From Coriaria nepalensis (Eukaryota; Streptophyta; Magnoliopsida; Cucurbitales; Coriariaceae): DNA of 64,000 bases. Shown piece by piece: positions 39,201-51,540 of this stretch. The position numbers and the translations under genes are program-made. The DNA lies in assembly GCA_027186245.1 (NCBI GenBank), contig CP114481.1, forward strand, positions 47,027,501 through 47,091,500, in the 5' to 3' direction. Position 1 is the stretch's first letter; each line of letters begins with the position of its first letter. Under the pieces are notes generated by a model. The model saw only the letters and a program-made list of their open reading frames with translations. It made no database searches and was not told the origin of the DNA.

Positions 39201-41870
39201 AATGAGTCAGTCCAAGTGAATAACTTATTTCAAAACAAGTCGAACGAATTCTATTTTTGCACCACGAACACAAGTTTCGTGCATAACTTGCAAATGATCA
39301 ATGCAAGGAAAGTGTGCATTCGTTTAACCTTAAAATCATTTCAATGAGTCATTTCAACTCAATATCTTCTTTCAAAGCAAGTCGAACGCATTCTATTTTT
39401 GCACTACAAACACAACTTTTGTGCATAACTTGGAAATGATCAATGCAAGGAATGTGTGCATTCGTTGAACCTTAAAATCTTTTCAATGAGTCATTTCAAG
39501 TCAATAACTTATTTTGAAGGCACTCGAACGAATTCTATTTTTGCACTACAAACACAAGTTTTGTGCATAACTTGCAAATGATCAATGCAAGGAAAGTGTC
39601 CATTCGTTTAACCTTAAAATCATTTCGATGAGTCATTTCAAGTCAATAACTTATTTCAAAGCAATTCGAACGAATTCTATTTTTGCACTACAAACACAAG
39701 TTTTGTGCATAACTTGCAAATGATCAATGCAAGGAATGTGTCCATTCGTTTAACCTTAAAATCATTTCAATGAGTCATTTCAACTCAATATCTTCTTTCG
39801 AAGCCAGTCGAACGCATTCTATTTTTGCACTACAAACACAACTTTTGTGCATAACTTGGAAATGATCAATGCAAGGAAAGTGTGCATTCGTTGAACCTTA
39901 AAATCTTTTCAATGAGTCATTTCAAGTCAATAACTTATTTCAAAGGCACTCGAACGAATTCTATTTTTGCACTACAAACACAAGTTTTGTGCATAACTTG
40001 CAAATGATCAATGCAAGGAAAGTGTCCATTCGTTTAACCTTAAAATCATTTCAATGAGTCATTTCAAGTCAATAACTTATTTCAAATCAAGTCGAACAAA
40101 TTCTATTTTTGCACTACAAACACAAGTTTTGTGCATAACTTGCAAATGATCAATGCAAGGAAAGTGTCCATTCGTGTAACCTTAAAATCATTTCAATGAG
40201 TCATTTCAACTCAATAACTTATTTCAAAGCAAGTCGAACGAATTCCATTTTTGCACTACAAACACAAGTTTTGTGCATAACTTGGAAATGATCAATGCAA
40301 GGAATGTGTGCATTAGTTTCACCTTAAAATCATTTCAATGAGTAATTTCAAGTCAATAACTTATTTCAAATCAAGTCGAACAAATTCTATTTTTGCACTA
40401 CAAACACAAGTTTTGTGCATAACTTGCAAATGATCAATGCAAGGAATGTGTCCATTCGTTTAACCTTAAAATCATTTCAATGAGTCATTTCAACTCAATA
40501 TCTTCTTTCAAAGCAATTCGAACGAATTGTATTTTTGCACTACAAACACAACTTTTGTGCATAACTTGGAAATGATCAATGCAAGGAAAGTGTGCATTCG
40601 TTTAACCTTAAAATCATTTCAATGAGTCATTTCAACTCAATATCTTCTTTCAAAGCAAGTGGAACGCATTCTATTTTTGTACTACAAACACAAGTTTTGT
40701 GCATAACTTGCAAATGATCAATGCAAGGAAAGTGTGCATTCGTTTAACCTTAAAATCATTTCAATGAGTCATTTCAACTCAATATCTTCTTCTTTCAAAG
40801 CAATTCGAATGAATTCTATTTTTTCACTACAAACACAACTTTTGTGCATAACTTGGAAATGATCAATGCAAGGAAAGTGTGCATTCGTTTAACCTTAAAA
40901 TCATTTCAATGAGTCATTTCAACTCAATATCTTCTTTCAAAGCAAGTCGAACGAATTCCATTTTTGCACTACAAACACATGTTTTGTGCATAACTTGCAA
41001 ATGATCAATGCAAGTAAAGTGTCAATTCGTTTAACCTTAAAATCATTTCAATGAGTCATTTCAACTCAATAACTTCTTTCAAAGCAATTCGAACGAATTC
41101 TATTTTTGCACTACAAAGACAAGTTTTGTGCATAACTTGCAAATGATCAATGCAAGGAAAGTGTGCATTCGTTTAACCTTAAAATCATTTCAATGAGTCA
41201 TTTCAACTCAATATCTTCTTTCAAAGCAAGTCGAACGCATTCTATTTTTGCACTACAAACACAACTTTTGTGCATAACTTGGAAATGATCAATGCAAGGA
41301 ATGTGTGCATTCGTTGAACCTTAAAATCTTTTCAATGAGTCATTTCAAGTCAATAACTTATTTTGAAGGCACTCGAACGAATTCTATTTTTGCACTACAA
41401 ACACAAGTTTTGTGCATAACTTGCAAATGATCAATGCAAGGAAAGTGTCCATTCGTTTAACCTTAAAATCATTTCGATGAGTCATTTCAAGTCAATAACT
41501 TATTTCAAAGCAATTCGAACGAATTCTATTTTTGCACTACAAACACAAGTTTTGTGCATAACTTGCAAATGATCAATGCAAGGAATGTGTCCATTCGTTT
41601 AACCTTAAAATCATTTCAATGAGTCATTTCAACTCAATATCTTCTTTCGAAGCCAGTCGAACGCATTCTATTTTTGCACTACAAACACAACTTTTGTGCA
41701 TAACTTGGAAATGATCAATGCAAGGAAAGTGTGCATTCGTTGAACCTTAAAATCTTTTCAATGAGTCATTTCAAGTCAATAACTTATTTCAAAGGCACTC
41801 GAACGAATTCTATTTTTGCACTACAAACACAAGTTTTGTGCATAACTTGCAAATGATCAATGCAAGGAAA
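36265..41870 (+). repeat. HOR of 13 monomers (1,849 bp), two units plus a rearranged third
   Basis: Units lie at about 36,265-38,113, 38,114-39,962 and 39,963-41,811. The period is 13 x 142 plus 3 because each unit has one 145-bp monomer. Shared markers are TTCGTGTAACC, GAATTCCATT, GAATTGTATT, GCAAGTGGAACGC, GCACCACGAACAC, TTTCGTGCATAAC, ATTTTGAAGGCAC and TTCGAAGCCAGTC. The third unit departs at 40,285 (ACTTGGAAATG, GTTTCACC), agrees again near 40,450-40,950, departs around 40,951-41,280 (ACACATGTTTTG, CAAAGACAAG), and is back in register for ATTTTGAAGG at 41,360, exactly 1,849 after 39,511. Confidence 0.9.
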
Positions 41871-44800
41871 GTGTTGATTCGTTTAACCTTAAAATCATTT
41901 CAATGACTCATTTCAAGTCAATAACTTATTTCAAATCAAGTCGAACAAATTCTATTTTTGCACTACAAACACAAGTTTTGTGCATAACTTGCAAATGGTC
42001 AATGTAAGGAAAGTGTCCATTCGTTTAACCTTGAAATCATTTCAATGAGTCATTTCAACTCAATATCTTCTTTCAAAGCAATTCGAACGAATTCTATTTT
42101 TGCACTACAAACACAACTTTTGTGCATAACTTGCAAATGATCAATGCAAGGAAAGTGTCCATTCGTTTAACCTTAAAATCATTTCAATGAGTCATTTCAA
42201 CTCAATATCCTCTTTCAAAGCAATTCGAACGAATTCTATTTTTGCACTACAAACACAACTTTTGTGCATAACTTGCAAATGATCAATGCAAGGAAAGTGT
42301 CCATTCGTTTAACCTTAAAATCATTTCAATGAGTCATTTCAAGTCAATAACTTATTTCAAATCAAGTCGAACAAATTCTATTTTTGCACTACAAACACAA
42401 GTTTTGTGCATAACTTGCAAATGATCAATGCAAGGAAAGTGTCCATTCGTGTAACCTTAAAATCATTTCAATGAGTCATTTCAACTCAATAACTTATTTC
42501 AAAGCAAGTCGAACGAATTCCATTTTTGCACTACAAACACAAGTTTTGTGCATAACTTGCAAATGATCAATGCAAGTAAAGTGTCAATTCGTTTAACTTT
42601 AAAATCATTTCAATGAGTCATTTCAACTCAATAACTTCTTTCAAAGCAATTCGAACGAATTCTATTTTTGCACTACAAAGACAAGTTTTGTGCATAACTT
42701 GCAAATGATCAATGCAAGGAAAGTGTGCATTCGTTTAACCTTAAAATCATTTCAATGAGTCATTTCAACTCAATATCTTCTTTCAAAGCAAGTCGAACGC
42801 ATTCTATTTTTGCACTACAAACACAACTTTTGTGCATAACTTGGAAATGATCAATGCAAGGAAAGTGTGCATTCGTTGAACCTTAAAATCTTTTCAATGA
42901 GTCATTTCAAGTCAATAACTTATTTCAAATCAAGTCGAACGAATTCTATTTTTGCACTACAAACACAAGTTTTGTGCATAACTTGCAAATGATCAATGCA
43001 AGGAAAGTGTGCATTCGTTTAACCTTAAAATCATTTCGATGAGTCATTTCAAGTCAATAACTTATTTCAAAGCAATTCGAACGAATTCTATTTTTGCACT
43101 ACAAACACAAGTTTTGTGCATAACTTGGAAATGATCAATGCAAGGAAAGTGTGCATTCGTTGAACCTTAAAATCTTTTCAATGAGTCATTTCAAGTCAAT
43201 AACTTATTTCAAATCAAGTCGAACGAATTCTATTTTTGCACTACAAACACAACTTTTGTGCATAACTTGGAAATGATCAATGCAAGGAAAGTGTGCATTC
43301 GTTTAACCTTAAAATCATTTCAATGAGTCATTTCAACTCAATATCTTCTTTCAAAGCAAGTGGAACGCATTCTATTTTTGTACTACAAACACAAGTTTTG
43401 TGCATAACTTGCAAATGATCAATGCAAGGAAAGTGTGCATTCGTTTAACCTTAAAATCATTTCAATGAGTCATTTCAACTCAATATCTTCTTTCAAAGCA
43501 AGTCGAACGCATTCTATTTTTGCACTACAAACACAACTTTTGTGCATAACTTGGAAATGATCAATGCAAGGAAAGTGTGCATTCGTTGAACCTTAAAATC
43601 TTTTCAATGAGTCATTTCAAGTCAATAACTTATTTCAAATCAAGTCGAACGAATTCTATTTTTGCACTACAAACACAAGTTTTGTGCATAACTTGCAAAT
43701 GATCAATGCAAGGAAAGTGTCCATTCGTTTAACCTTAAAATCATTTCGATGAGTCATTTCAAGTCAATAACTTATTTCAAAGCAATTCGAACAAATTCTA
43801 TTTTTGCACTACAAACACAAGTTTTGTGCATAACTTGCAAATGATCAATGCAAGGAATGTGTCCACTCGTTTAACCTTAAAATCATTTCAATGAGTCATT
43901 TCAACTCAATATCTTCTTTCAAAGCAATTCGAACGAATTGTATTTTTGCACTACAAACACAACGTTTGTGCATAACTTGGAAATGATCAATGCAAGGAAA
44001 GTGTGCATTCGTTTAACCTTAAAATCATTTCAATGAGTCATTTCAACTCAATATCTTCTTTCAAAGCAAGTGGAACGCATTCTATTTTTGTACTACAAAC
44101 ACAAGTTTTGTGCATAACTTGCAAATGATCAATGCAAGGAAAGTGTGCATTCGTTTAACCTTAAAATCATTTCAATGAGTCATTTCAACTCAATATCTTC
44201 TTCTTTCAACGCAATTCGAATGAATTCTATTTTTTCACTACAAACACAACTTTTGTGCATAACTTGGAAATGATCAATGCAAGGAAAGTGTGCATTCGTT
44301 TAACCTTAAAATCATTTCAATGAGTCATTTCAACTCAATATCTTCTTTCAAAGCAAGTCGAACGCATTCTATTTTTGCACTACAAACACAACTTTTGTGC
44401 ATAACTTGGAAATGATCAATGCAAAGAAAGTGTGCATTCGTTTAACCTTAAAATCATTTCAATGAGTCAGTCCAAGTGAATAACTTATTTCAAAACAAGT
44501 CGAACGAATTCTATTTTTGCACTACGAACACAAGTTTTGTGCATAACTTGCAAATGATCAATGCAAGGAAAGTGTGCATTCGTTTAACCTTAAAATCATT
44601 TCAATGTGTCATTTCAACTCAATATCTTCTTTCAAAGCAAGTCGAACGCATTCTATTTTTGCACTACAAACACAACTTTTGTGCATAACTTGGAAATGAT
44701 CAATGCAAGGAATGTGTGCATTAGTTTCACCTTAAAATCATTTCAATGAGTAATTTCAAGTCAATAACTTATTTCAAATCAAGTCGAACAAATTCTATTT

Positions 44801-47800
44801 TTGCACTACAAACACAAGTTTTGTGCATAACTTGCAAATGATCAATGCAAGGAATGTGTCCATTCGTTTAATCTTAAAATCATTTCAATGAGTCATTTCA
44901 ACTCAATATCTTCTTTCAAAGCCAGTCGAACGCATTCTATTTTTGCACTACAAACACAACTTTTGTGCATAACTTGGAAATGATCAATGCAAGGAAAGTG
45001 TGCATTCGTTGAACCTTAAAATCTTTTCAATGAGTCATTTCAAGTCAATAACTTATTTCAAAGGCACTCGAACGAATTCTATTTTTGCACTACAAGCACA
45101 AGTTTTGTGCATAACTTGCAAATGATCAATGCAAGGAAAGTGTTCATTCGTTTAACCTTAAAATCATTTCAATGACTCATTTCAAGTCAATAACTTATTT
45201 CAAATCAAGTCGAACAAATTCTATTTTTGCACTACAAACACAAGTTTTGTGCATAACTTGCAAATGATCAATGCAAGGAATGTGTCCATTCGTGTAACCT
45301 TAAAATCATTTCAATGAGTCATTTCAACTCAATAACTTATTTCAAAGCAAGTCGAACGAATTCCATTTTTGCACTTCAAACACATGTTTTGTGCATAACT
45401 TGCAAATGATCAATGCAAGTAAAGTGTCAATTCGTTTAACCTTAAAATCATTTCAATGAGTCATTTCAACTCAATAACTTCTTTCAAAGCAATTCGAACG
45501 AATTCTATTTTTGCACTACAAAGACAAGTTTTGTGCATAACTTGCAAATGATCAATGCAAGGAAAGTGTGCATTCGTTTAACCTTAAAATCATTTCAATG
45601 AGTCATTTCAACTCAATATCTTCTTTCAAAGCAAGTCGAACGCATTCTATTTTTGCACTACAAACACAACTTTTGTGCATAACTTGGAAATGATCAATGC
45701 AAGGAAAGTGTGCATTCGTTGAACCTTAAAATCTTTTCAATGAGTCATTTCAAGTCAATAACTTATTTCAAATCAAGTCGAACGAATTCTATTTTTGCAC
45801 TACAAACACAAGTTTTGTGCATAACTTGCAAATGATCAATGCAAGGAAAGTGTGCATTCGTTTAACCTTAAAATCATTTCAATGAGTCATTTCAACTCAA
45901 TATCTTCTTTCAAAGCAAGTCGAACGCATTCTATTTTTGCACTACAAACACAACTTTTGTGCATAACTTGGAAATGATCAATGCAAGGAAAGTGTGCATT
46001 CGTTGAACCTTAAAATCTTTTCAATGAGTCATTTCAAGTCAATAACTTATTTCAAATCAAGTCGAACGAATTCCATTTTTGCACTACAAACACATGTTTT
46101 GTGCATAACTTGCAAATGATCAATGCAAGTAAAGTGTCAATTCGTTTAACCTTAAAATCATTTCAATGAGTCATTTCAACTCAATATCTTCTTTCAAAGC
46201 AAGTGGAACGCATTCTATTTTTGTACTACAAACACAAGTTTTGTGCATAACTTGCAAATGATCAATGCAAGGAATGTGTCCACTCGTTTAACCTTAAAAT
46301 CATTTCAATGAGTCATTTCAACTCAATATCTTCTTTCAAAGCAATTCGAACGAATTGTATTTTTGCACTACAAACACAACTTTTGTGCATAACTTGGAAA
46401 TGATCAATGCAAGGAAAGTGTGCATTCGTTTAACCTTAAAATCATTTCAATGAGTCATTTCAACTCAATATCTTCTTTCAAAGCAAGTGGAACGCATTCT
46501 ATTTTTGTACTACAAACACAAGTTTTGTGCATAACTTGCAAATGATCAATGCAAGGAAAGTGTGCATTCGTTTAACCTTAAAATCATTTCAATGAGTCAT
46601 TTCAACTCAATATCTTCTTCTTTCAAAGCAATTCGAATGAATTCTATTTTTTCACTACAAACACAACTTTTGTGCATAACTTGGAAATGATCAATGCAAG
46701 GAAAGTGTGCATTCGTTTAACCTTAAAATCATTTCAATGAGTCATTTCAACTCAATATCTTCTTTCAAAGCAAGTCGAACGCATTCTATTTTTGCACTAC
46801 AAACACAACTTTTGTGCATAACTTGGAAATGATCAATGCAAAGAAAGTGTGCATTCGTTTAACCTTAAAATCATTTCAATGAGTCAGTCCAAGTGAATAA
46901 CTTATTTCAAAACAAGTCGAACGAATTCTATTTTTGCACCACGAACACAAGTTTTGTGCATAACTTGCAAATGATAAATGCAAGGAAAGTGTGCATTCGT
47001 TTAACCTTAAAATCATTTCAATGTGTCATTTCAACTCAATATCTTCTTTCAAAGCAAGTCGAACGCATTCTATTTTTGCACTACAAACACAACTTTTGTG
47101 CATAACTTGGAAATGATCAATGCAAGGAATGTGTGCATTAGTTTCACCTTAAAATCATTTCAATGAGTAATTTCAAGTCAATAACTTATTTCAAATCAAG
47201 TCGAACAAATTCTATTTTTGAACTACAAACACAAGTTTTGTGCATAACTTGCAAATGATCAATGCAAGGAATGTGTCCATTCGTTTAATCTTAAAATCAT
47301 TTCAATGAGTCATTTCAACTCAATATCTTCTTTCAAAGCCAGTCGAACGCATTCTATTTTTGCACTACAAACACAACTTTTGTGCATAACTTGGAAATGA
47401 TCAATGCAAGGAAAGTGTGCATTCGTTGAACCTTAAAATCTTTTCAATGAGTCATTTCAAGTCAATAACTTATTTCAAAGGCACTCGAACGAATTCTATT
47501 TTTGCACTACAAACACAAGTTTTGTGCATAACTTGCAAATGATCAATGCAAGGAAAGTGTTCATTCGTTTAACCTTAAAATCATTTCAATGACTCATTTC
47601 AAGTCAATAACTTATTTCAAATCAAGTCGAACAAATTCTATTTTTGCACTACAAACACAAGTTTTGTGCATAACTTGCAAATGATCAATGCAAGGAATGT
47701 GTCCATTCGTGTAACCTTAAAATCATTTCAATGAGTCATTTAAACTCAATAACTTATTTCAAAGCAAGTCGAACGAATTCCATTTTTGCACTACAAACAC

Positions 47801-49164
47801 ATGTTTTGTGCATAACTTGCAAATGATCAATGCAAGTAAAGTGTCAATTCGTTTAACCTTAAAATCATTTCAATGAGTCATTTCAACTCAATAACTTCTT
47901 TCAAAGCAATTCGAACGAATTCTATTTTTGCACTACAAAGACAAGTTTTGTGCATAACTTGCAAATGATCAATGCAAGGAAAGTGTGCATTCGTTTAACC
48001 TTAAAATCATTTCAATGAGTCATTTCAACTCAATATCTTCTTTCAAAGCAAGTCGAACGCATTCTATTTTTGCACTACAAACACAACTTTTGTGCATAAC
48101 TTGGAAATGATCAATGCAAGGAAAGTGTGCATTAGTTGAACCTTAAAATCTTTTCAATGAGTCATTTCAAGTCAATAACTTATTTCAAATCAAGTCGAAC
48201 GAATTCTATTTTTGCACTACAAACACAAGTTTTGTGCATAACTTCCAAATGATCAATGCAAGGAAAGTGTCCATTCGTTTAACCTTAAAATCATTTCGAT
48301 GAGTCATTTCAAGTCAATAACTTATTTCAAAGCAATTCGAACGAATTCTATTTTTGCACTACAAACACAAGTTTTGTGCATAACTTGCAAATGATCAATG
48401 CAAGGAATGTGTCCACTCGTTTAACCTTAAAATCATTTCAATGAGTCATTTCAACTCAATATCTTCTTTCAAAGCAATTCGAACGAATTGTATTTTTGCA
48501 CTACAAACACAACTTTTGTGCATAACTTGGAAATGATCAATGCAAGGAAAGTGTGCATTCGTTTAACCTTAAAATCATTTCAATGAGTCATTTCAACTCA
48601 ATATCTTCTTTCAAAGCAAGTGGAACGCATTCTATTTTTGTACTACAAACACAAGTTTTGTGCATAACTTGCAAATGATCAATGCAAGGAAAGTGTGCAT
48701 TCGTTTAACCTTAAAATCATTTCAATGAGTCATTTCAACTCAATATCTTCTTCTTTCAAAGCAATTCGAATGAATTCTATTTTTTCACTACAAACACAAC
48801 TTTTGTGCATAACTTGGAAATGATCAATGCAAGGAAAGTGTGCATTCGTTTAACCTTAAAATCATTTCAATGAGTCATTTCAACTCAATATCTTCTTTCA
48901 AAGCAAGTCGAACGCATTCTATTTTTGCACTACAAACACAACTTTTGTGCATAACTTAGAAATGATCAATGCAAAGAAAGTGTGCATTCGTTTAACCTTA
49001 AAATCATTTCAATGAGTCAGTCCAAGTGAATAACTTATTTCAAAACAAGTCGAACGAATTCTATTTTTGCACCACGAACACAAGTTTTGTGCATAACTTG
49101 CAAATGATCAATGCAAGGAAAGTGTGCATTCGTTTAACCTTAAAATCATTTCAATGTGTCATTT
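41871..49164 (+). repeat. Mosaic of recurring blocks (17- and 15-monomer spacing)
   Basis: Bases 43,810-45,850 match about 46,227-48,265 at a shift of 2,417 (17 x 142 + 3), and 46,227-47,053 matches 48,360-49,186 at 2,133 (15 x 142 + 3). The shared blocks carry GTCCACTCG, GAATTGTATT, the GTGGAACGC / TTTTTGTAC monomer, the CTT insertion, AAGTGAATAACTTATTTCAA and CAATGTGTCATTTC. Between them block order differs, so no single period covers the region. To the left, 41,871-43,809 holds pieces resembling the 13-mers, including a short repeat of TCGTTGAACC and AAATCAAGTCGAACG monomers. No non-satellite sequence is present. Confidence 0.82.
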
Positions 49165-51540
49165 CAACTCAATATCTTCTTTCAAAGCCAGTCGAACGCA
49201 TTCTATTTTTGCACTACAAACACAACTTTTGTGCATAACTTGGAAATGATCAATGCAAGGAAAGTGTGCATTCGTTGAACCTTAAAATCTTTTCAATGAG
49301 TCATTTCAAGTCAATAACTTATTTCAAAGGCACTCGAACGAATTCTATTTTTGCACTACAAACACAAGTTTTGTGCATAACTTGCAAATGATCAATGCAA
49401 GGAAAGTGTTCATTCGTTTAACCTTAAAATCATTTCAATGACTCATTTCAAGTCAATAACTTATTTCAAATCAAGTCGAACAAATTCTATTTTTGCACTA
49501 CAAACACAAGTTTTGTGCATAACTTGCAAATGATCAATGCAAGGAATGTGTCCATTCGTGTAACCTTAAAATCATTTCAATGAGTCATTTCAACTCAATA
49601 ACTTATTTCAAAGCAAGTCGAACGAATTCCATTTTTGCACTACAAACACATGTTTTGTGCATAACTTGCAAATGATCAATGCAAGTAAAGTGTCAATTCG
49701 TTTAACCTTAAAATCATTTCAATGAGTCATTTCAACTCACTAACTTCTTTCAAAGCAATTCGAACGAATTCTATTTTTGCACTACAAAGACAAGTTTTGT
49801 GCATAACTTGCAAATGATCAATGCAAGGAAAGTGTGCATTCGTTTAACCTTAAAATCATTTCAATGAGTCATTTCAACTCAATATCTTCTTTCAAAGCAA
49901 GTCGAACGCATTCTATTTTTGCACTACAAACACAACTTTTGTGCATAACTTGGAAATGATCAATGCAAGGAAAGTGTGCATTCGGTGAACCTTAAAATCT
50001 TTTCAATGAGTCATTTCAAGTCAATAACTTATTTCGAAGGCACTCGAATGAATTCTATTTTTGCACTACAAACACAAGTTTTGTGCATAACTTGCAAATG
50101 ATCAATGCAAGGAAAGTGTCCATTCGTTTAACCTTAAAATCATTTCGATGAGTCATTTCAAGTCAATAACTTATTTCAAAGCAATTCGAACGAATTCTAT
50201 TTTTGCACTACAAACACAAGTTTTGTGCATAACTTGCAAATGATCAATGCAAGGAATGTGTCCATTCGTTTAACCTTAAAATCATTTCAATGAGTCATTT
50301 CAACTCAATATCTTCTTTCAAAGCCAGTCGAACGCATTCTATTTTTGCACTACAAACACAACTTTTGTGCATAACTTGGAAATGATCAATGCAAGGAAAG
50401 TGTGCATTCGTTGAACCTTAAAATCTTTTCAATGAGTCATTTCAAGTCAATAACTTATTTCAAAGGCACTCGAACGAATTCTATTTTTGCACTACAAACA
50501 CAAGTTTTGTGCATAACTTGCAAATGATCAATGCAAGGAAAGTGTTCATTCGTTTAACCTTAAAATCATTTCAATGACTCATTTCAAGTCAATAACTTAT
50601 TTCAAATCAAGTCGAACAAATTCTATTTTTGCACTACAAACACAAGTTTTGTGCATAACTTGCAAATGATCAATGCAAGGAATGTGTCCATTCGTGTAAC
50701 CTTAAAATCATTTCAATGAGTCATTTTAACTCAATAACTTATTTCAAAGCAAGTCGAACGAATTCCATTTTTGCACTACAAACACATGTTTTGTGCATAA
50801 CTTGCAAATGATCAATGCAAGTAAAGTGTCAATTCGTTTAACCTTAAAATCATTTCAATGAGTCATTTCAACTCAATAACTTCTTTCAAAGCAATTCGAA
50901 CGAATTATATTTTTGCACTACAAAGACAAGTTTTGTGCATAACTTGCAAATGATCAATGCAAGGAAAGTGTGCATTCGTTTAACCTTAAAATCATTTCAA
51001 TGAGTCATTTCAACTCAATATCTTCTTTCAAAGCAAGTCGAACGCATTCTATTTTTGCACTACAAACACAACTTTTGTGCATAACTTGGAAATGATCAAT
51101 GCAAGGAAAGTGTGCATTCGTTGAACCTTAAAATCTTTTCAATGAGTCATTTCAAGTCAATAACTTATTTCGAAGGCACTCGAATGAATTCTATTTTTGC
51201 ACTACAAACACAAGTTTTGTGCATAACTTGCAAATGATCAATGCAAGGAAAGTGTCCATTCGTTTAACCTTAAAATCATTTCGATGAGTCATTTCAAGTC
51301 AATAACTTATTTCAAAGCAATTCGAACGAATTCTATTTTTGCACTACAAACACAAGTTTTGTGCATAACTTGCAAATGATCAATGCAAGGAATGTGTCCA
51401 TTCGTTTAACCTTAAAATCATTTCAATGAGTCATTTCAACTCAATATCTTCTTTCAAAGCCAGTCGAACGCATTCTATTTTTGCACTACAAACACAACTT
51501 TTGTGCATAACTTGGAAATGATCAATGCAAGGAAAGTGTG
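49165..51540 (+). repeat. HOR of 8 monomers (1,136 bp), two units
   Basis: Bases 49,165-50,404 match 50,301-51,540 at a shift of 1,136. Shared markers are AAGCCAGTCG, AGGCACTCGAACG, GTGTTCATTCG, CAATGACTCATTTC, TTCGTGTAACC, ACACATGTTTTG, GCAAGTAAAG, CAAAGACAAG and ATTTCGAAGGCACTCGAATG (50,031 and 51,167). Differences include CATTTTAAC near 50,724 and GAATTATATT near 50,903. The match ends where TTCGGTGAACC or TTCGTTGAACC meets TTCGTGTAACC at 51,546. Confidence 0.9.

Noticed and set aside
44476..44688. A 70-codon reading frame repeated four times (44,476; 46,893; 49,026; 54,567)
   Set aside because: It starts at GTG and is open only in monomers carrying AAGTGAATAAC and CAATGTGTC. The four copies are the copied cassette itself. 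There is no codon-level pattern and no known domain.
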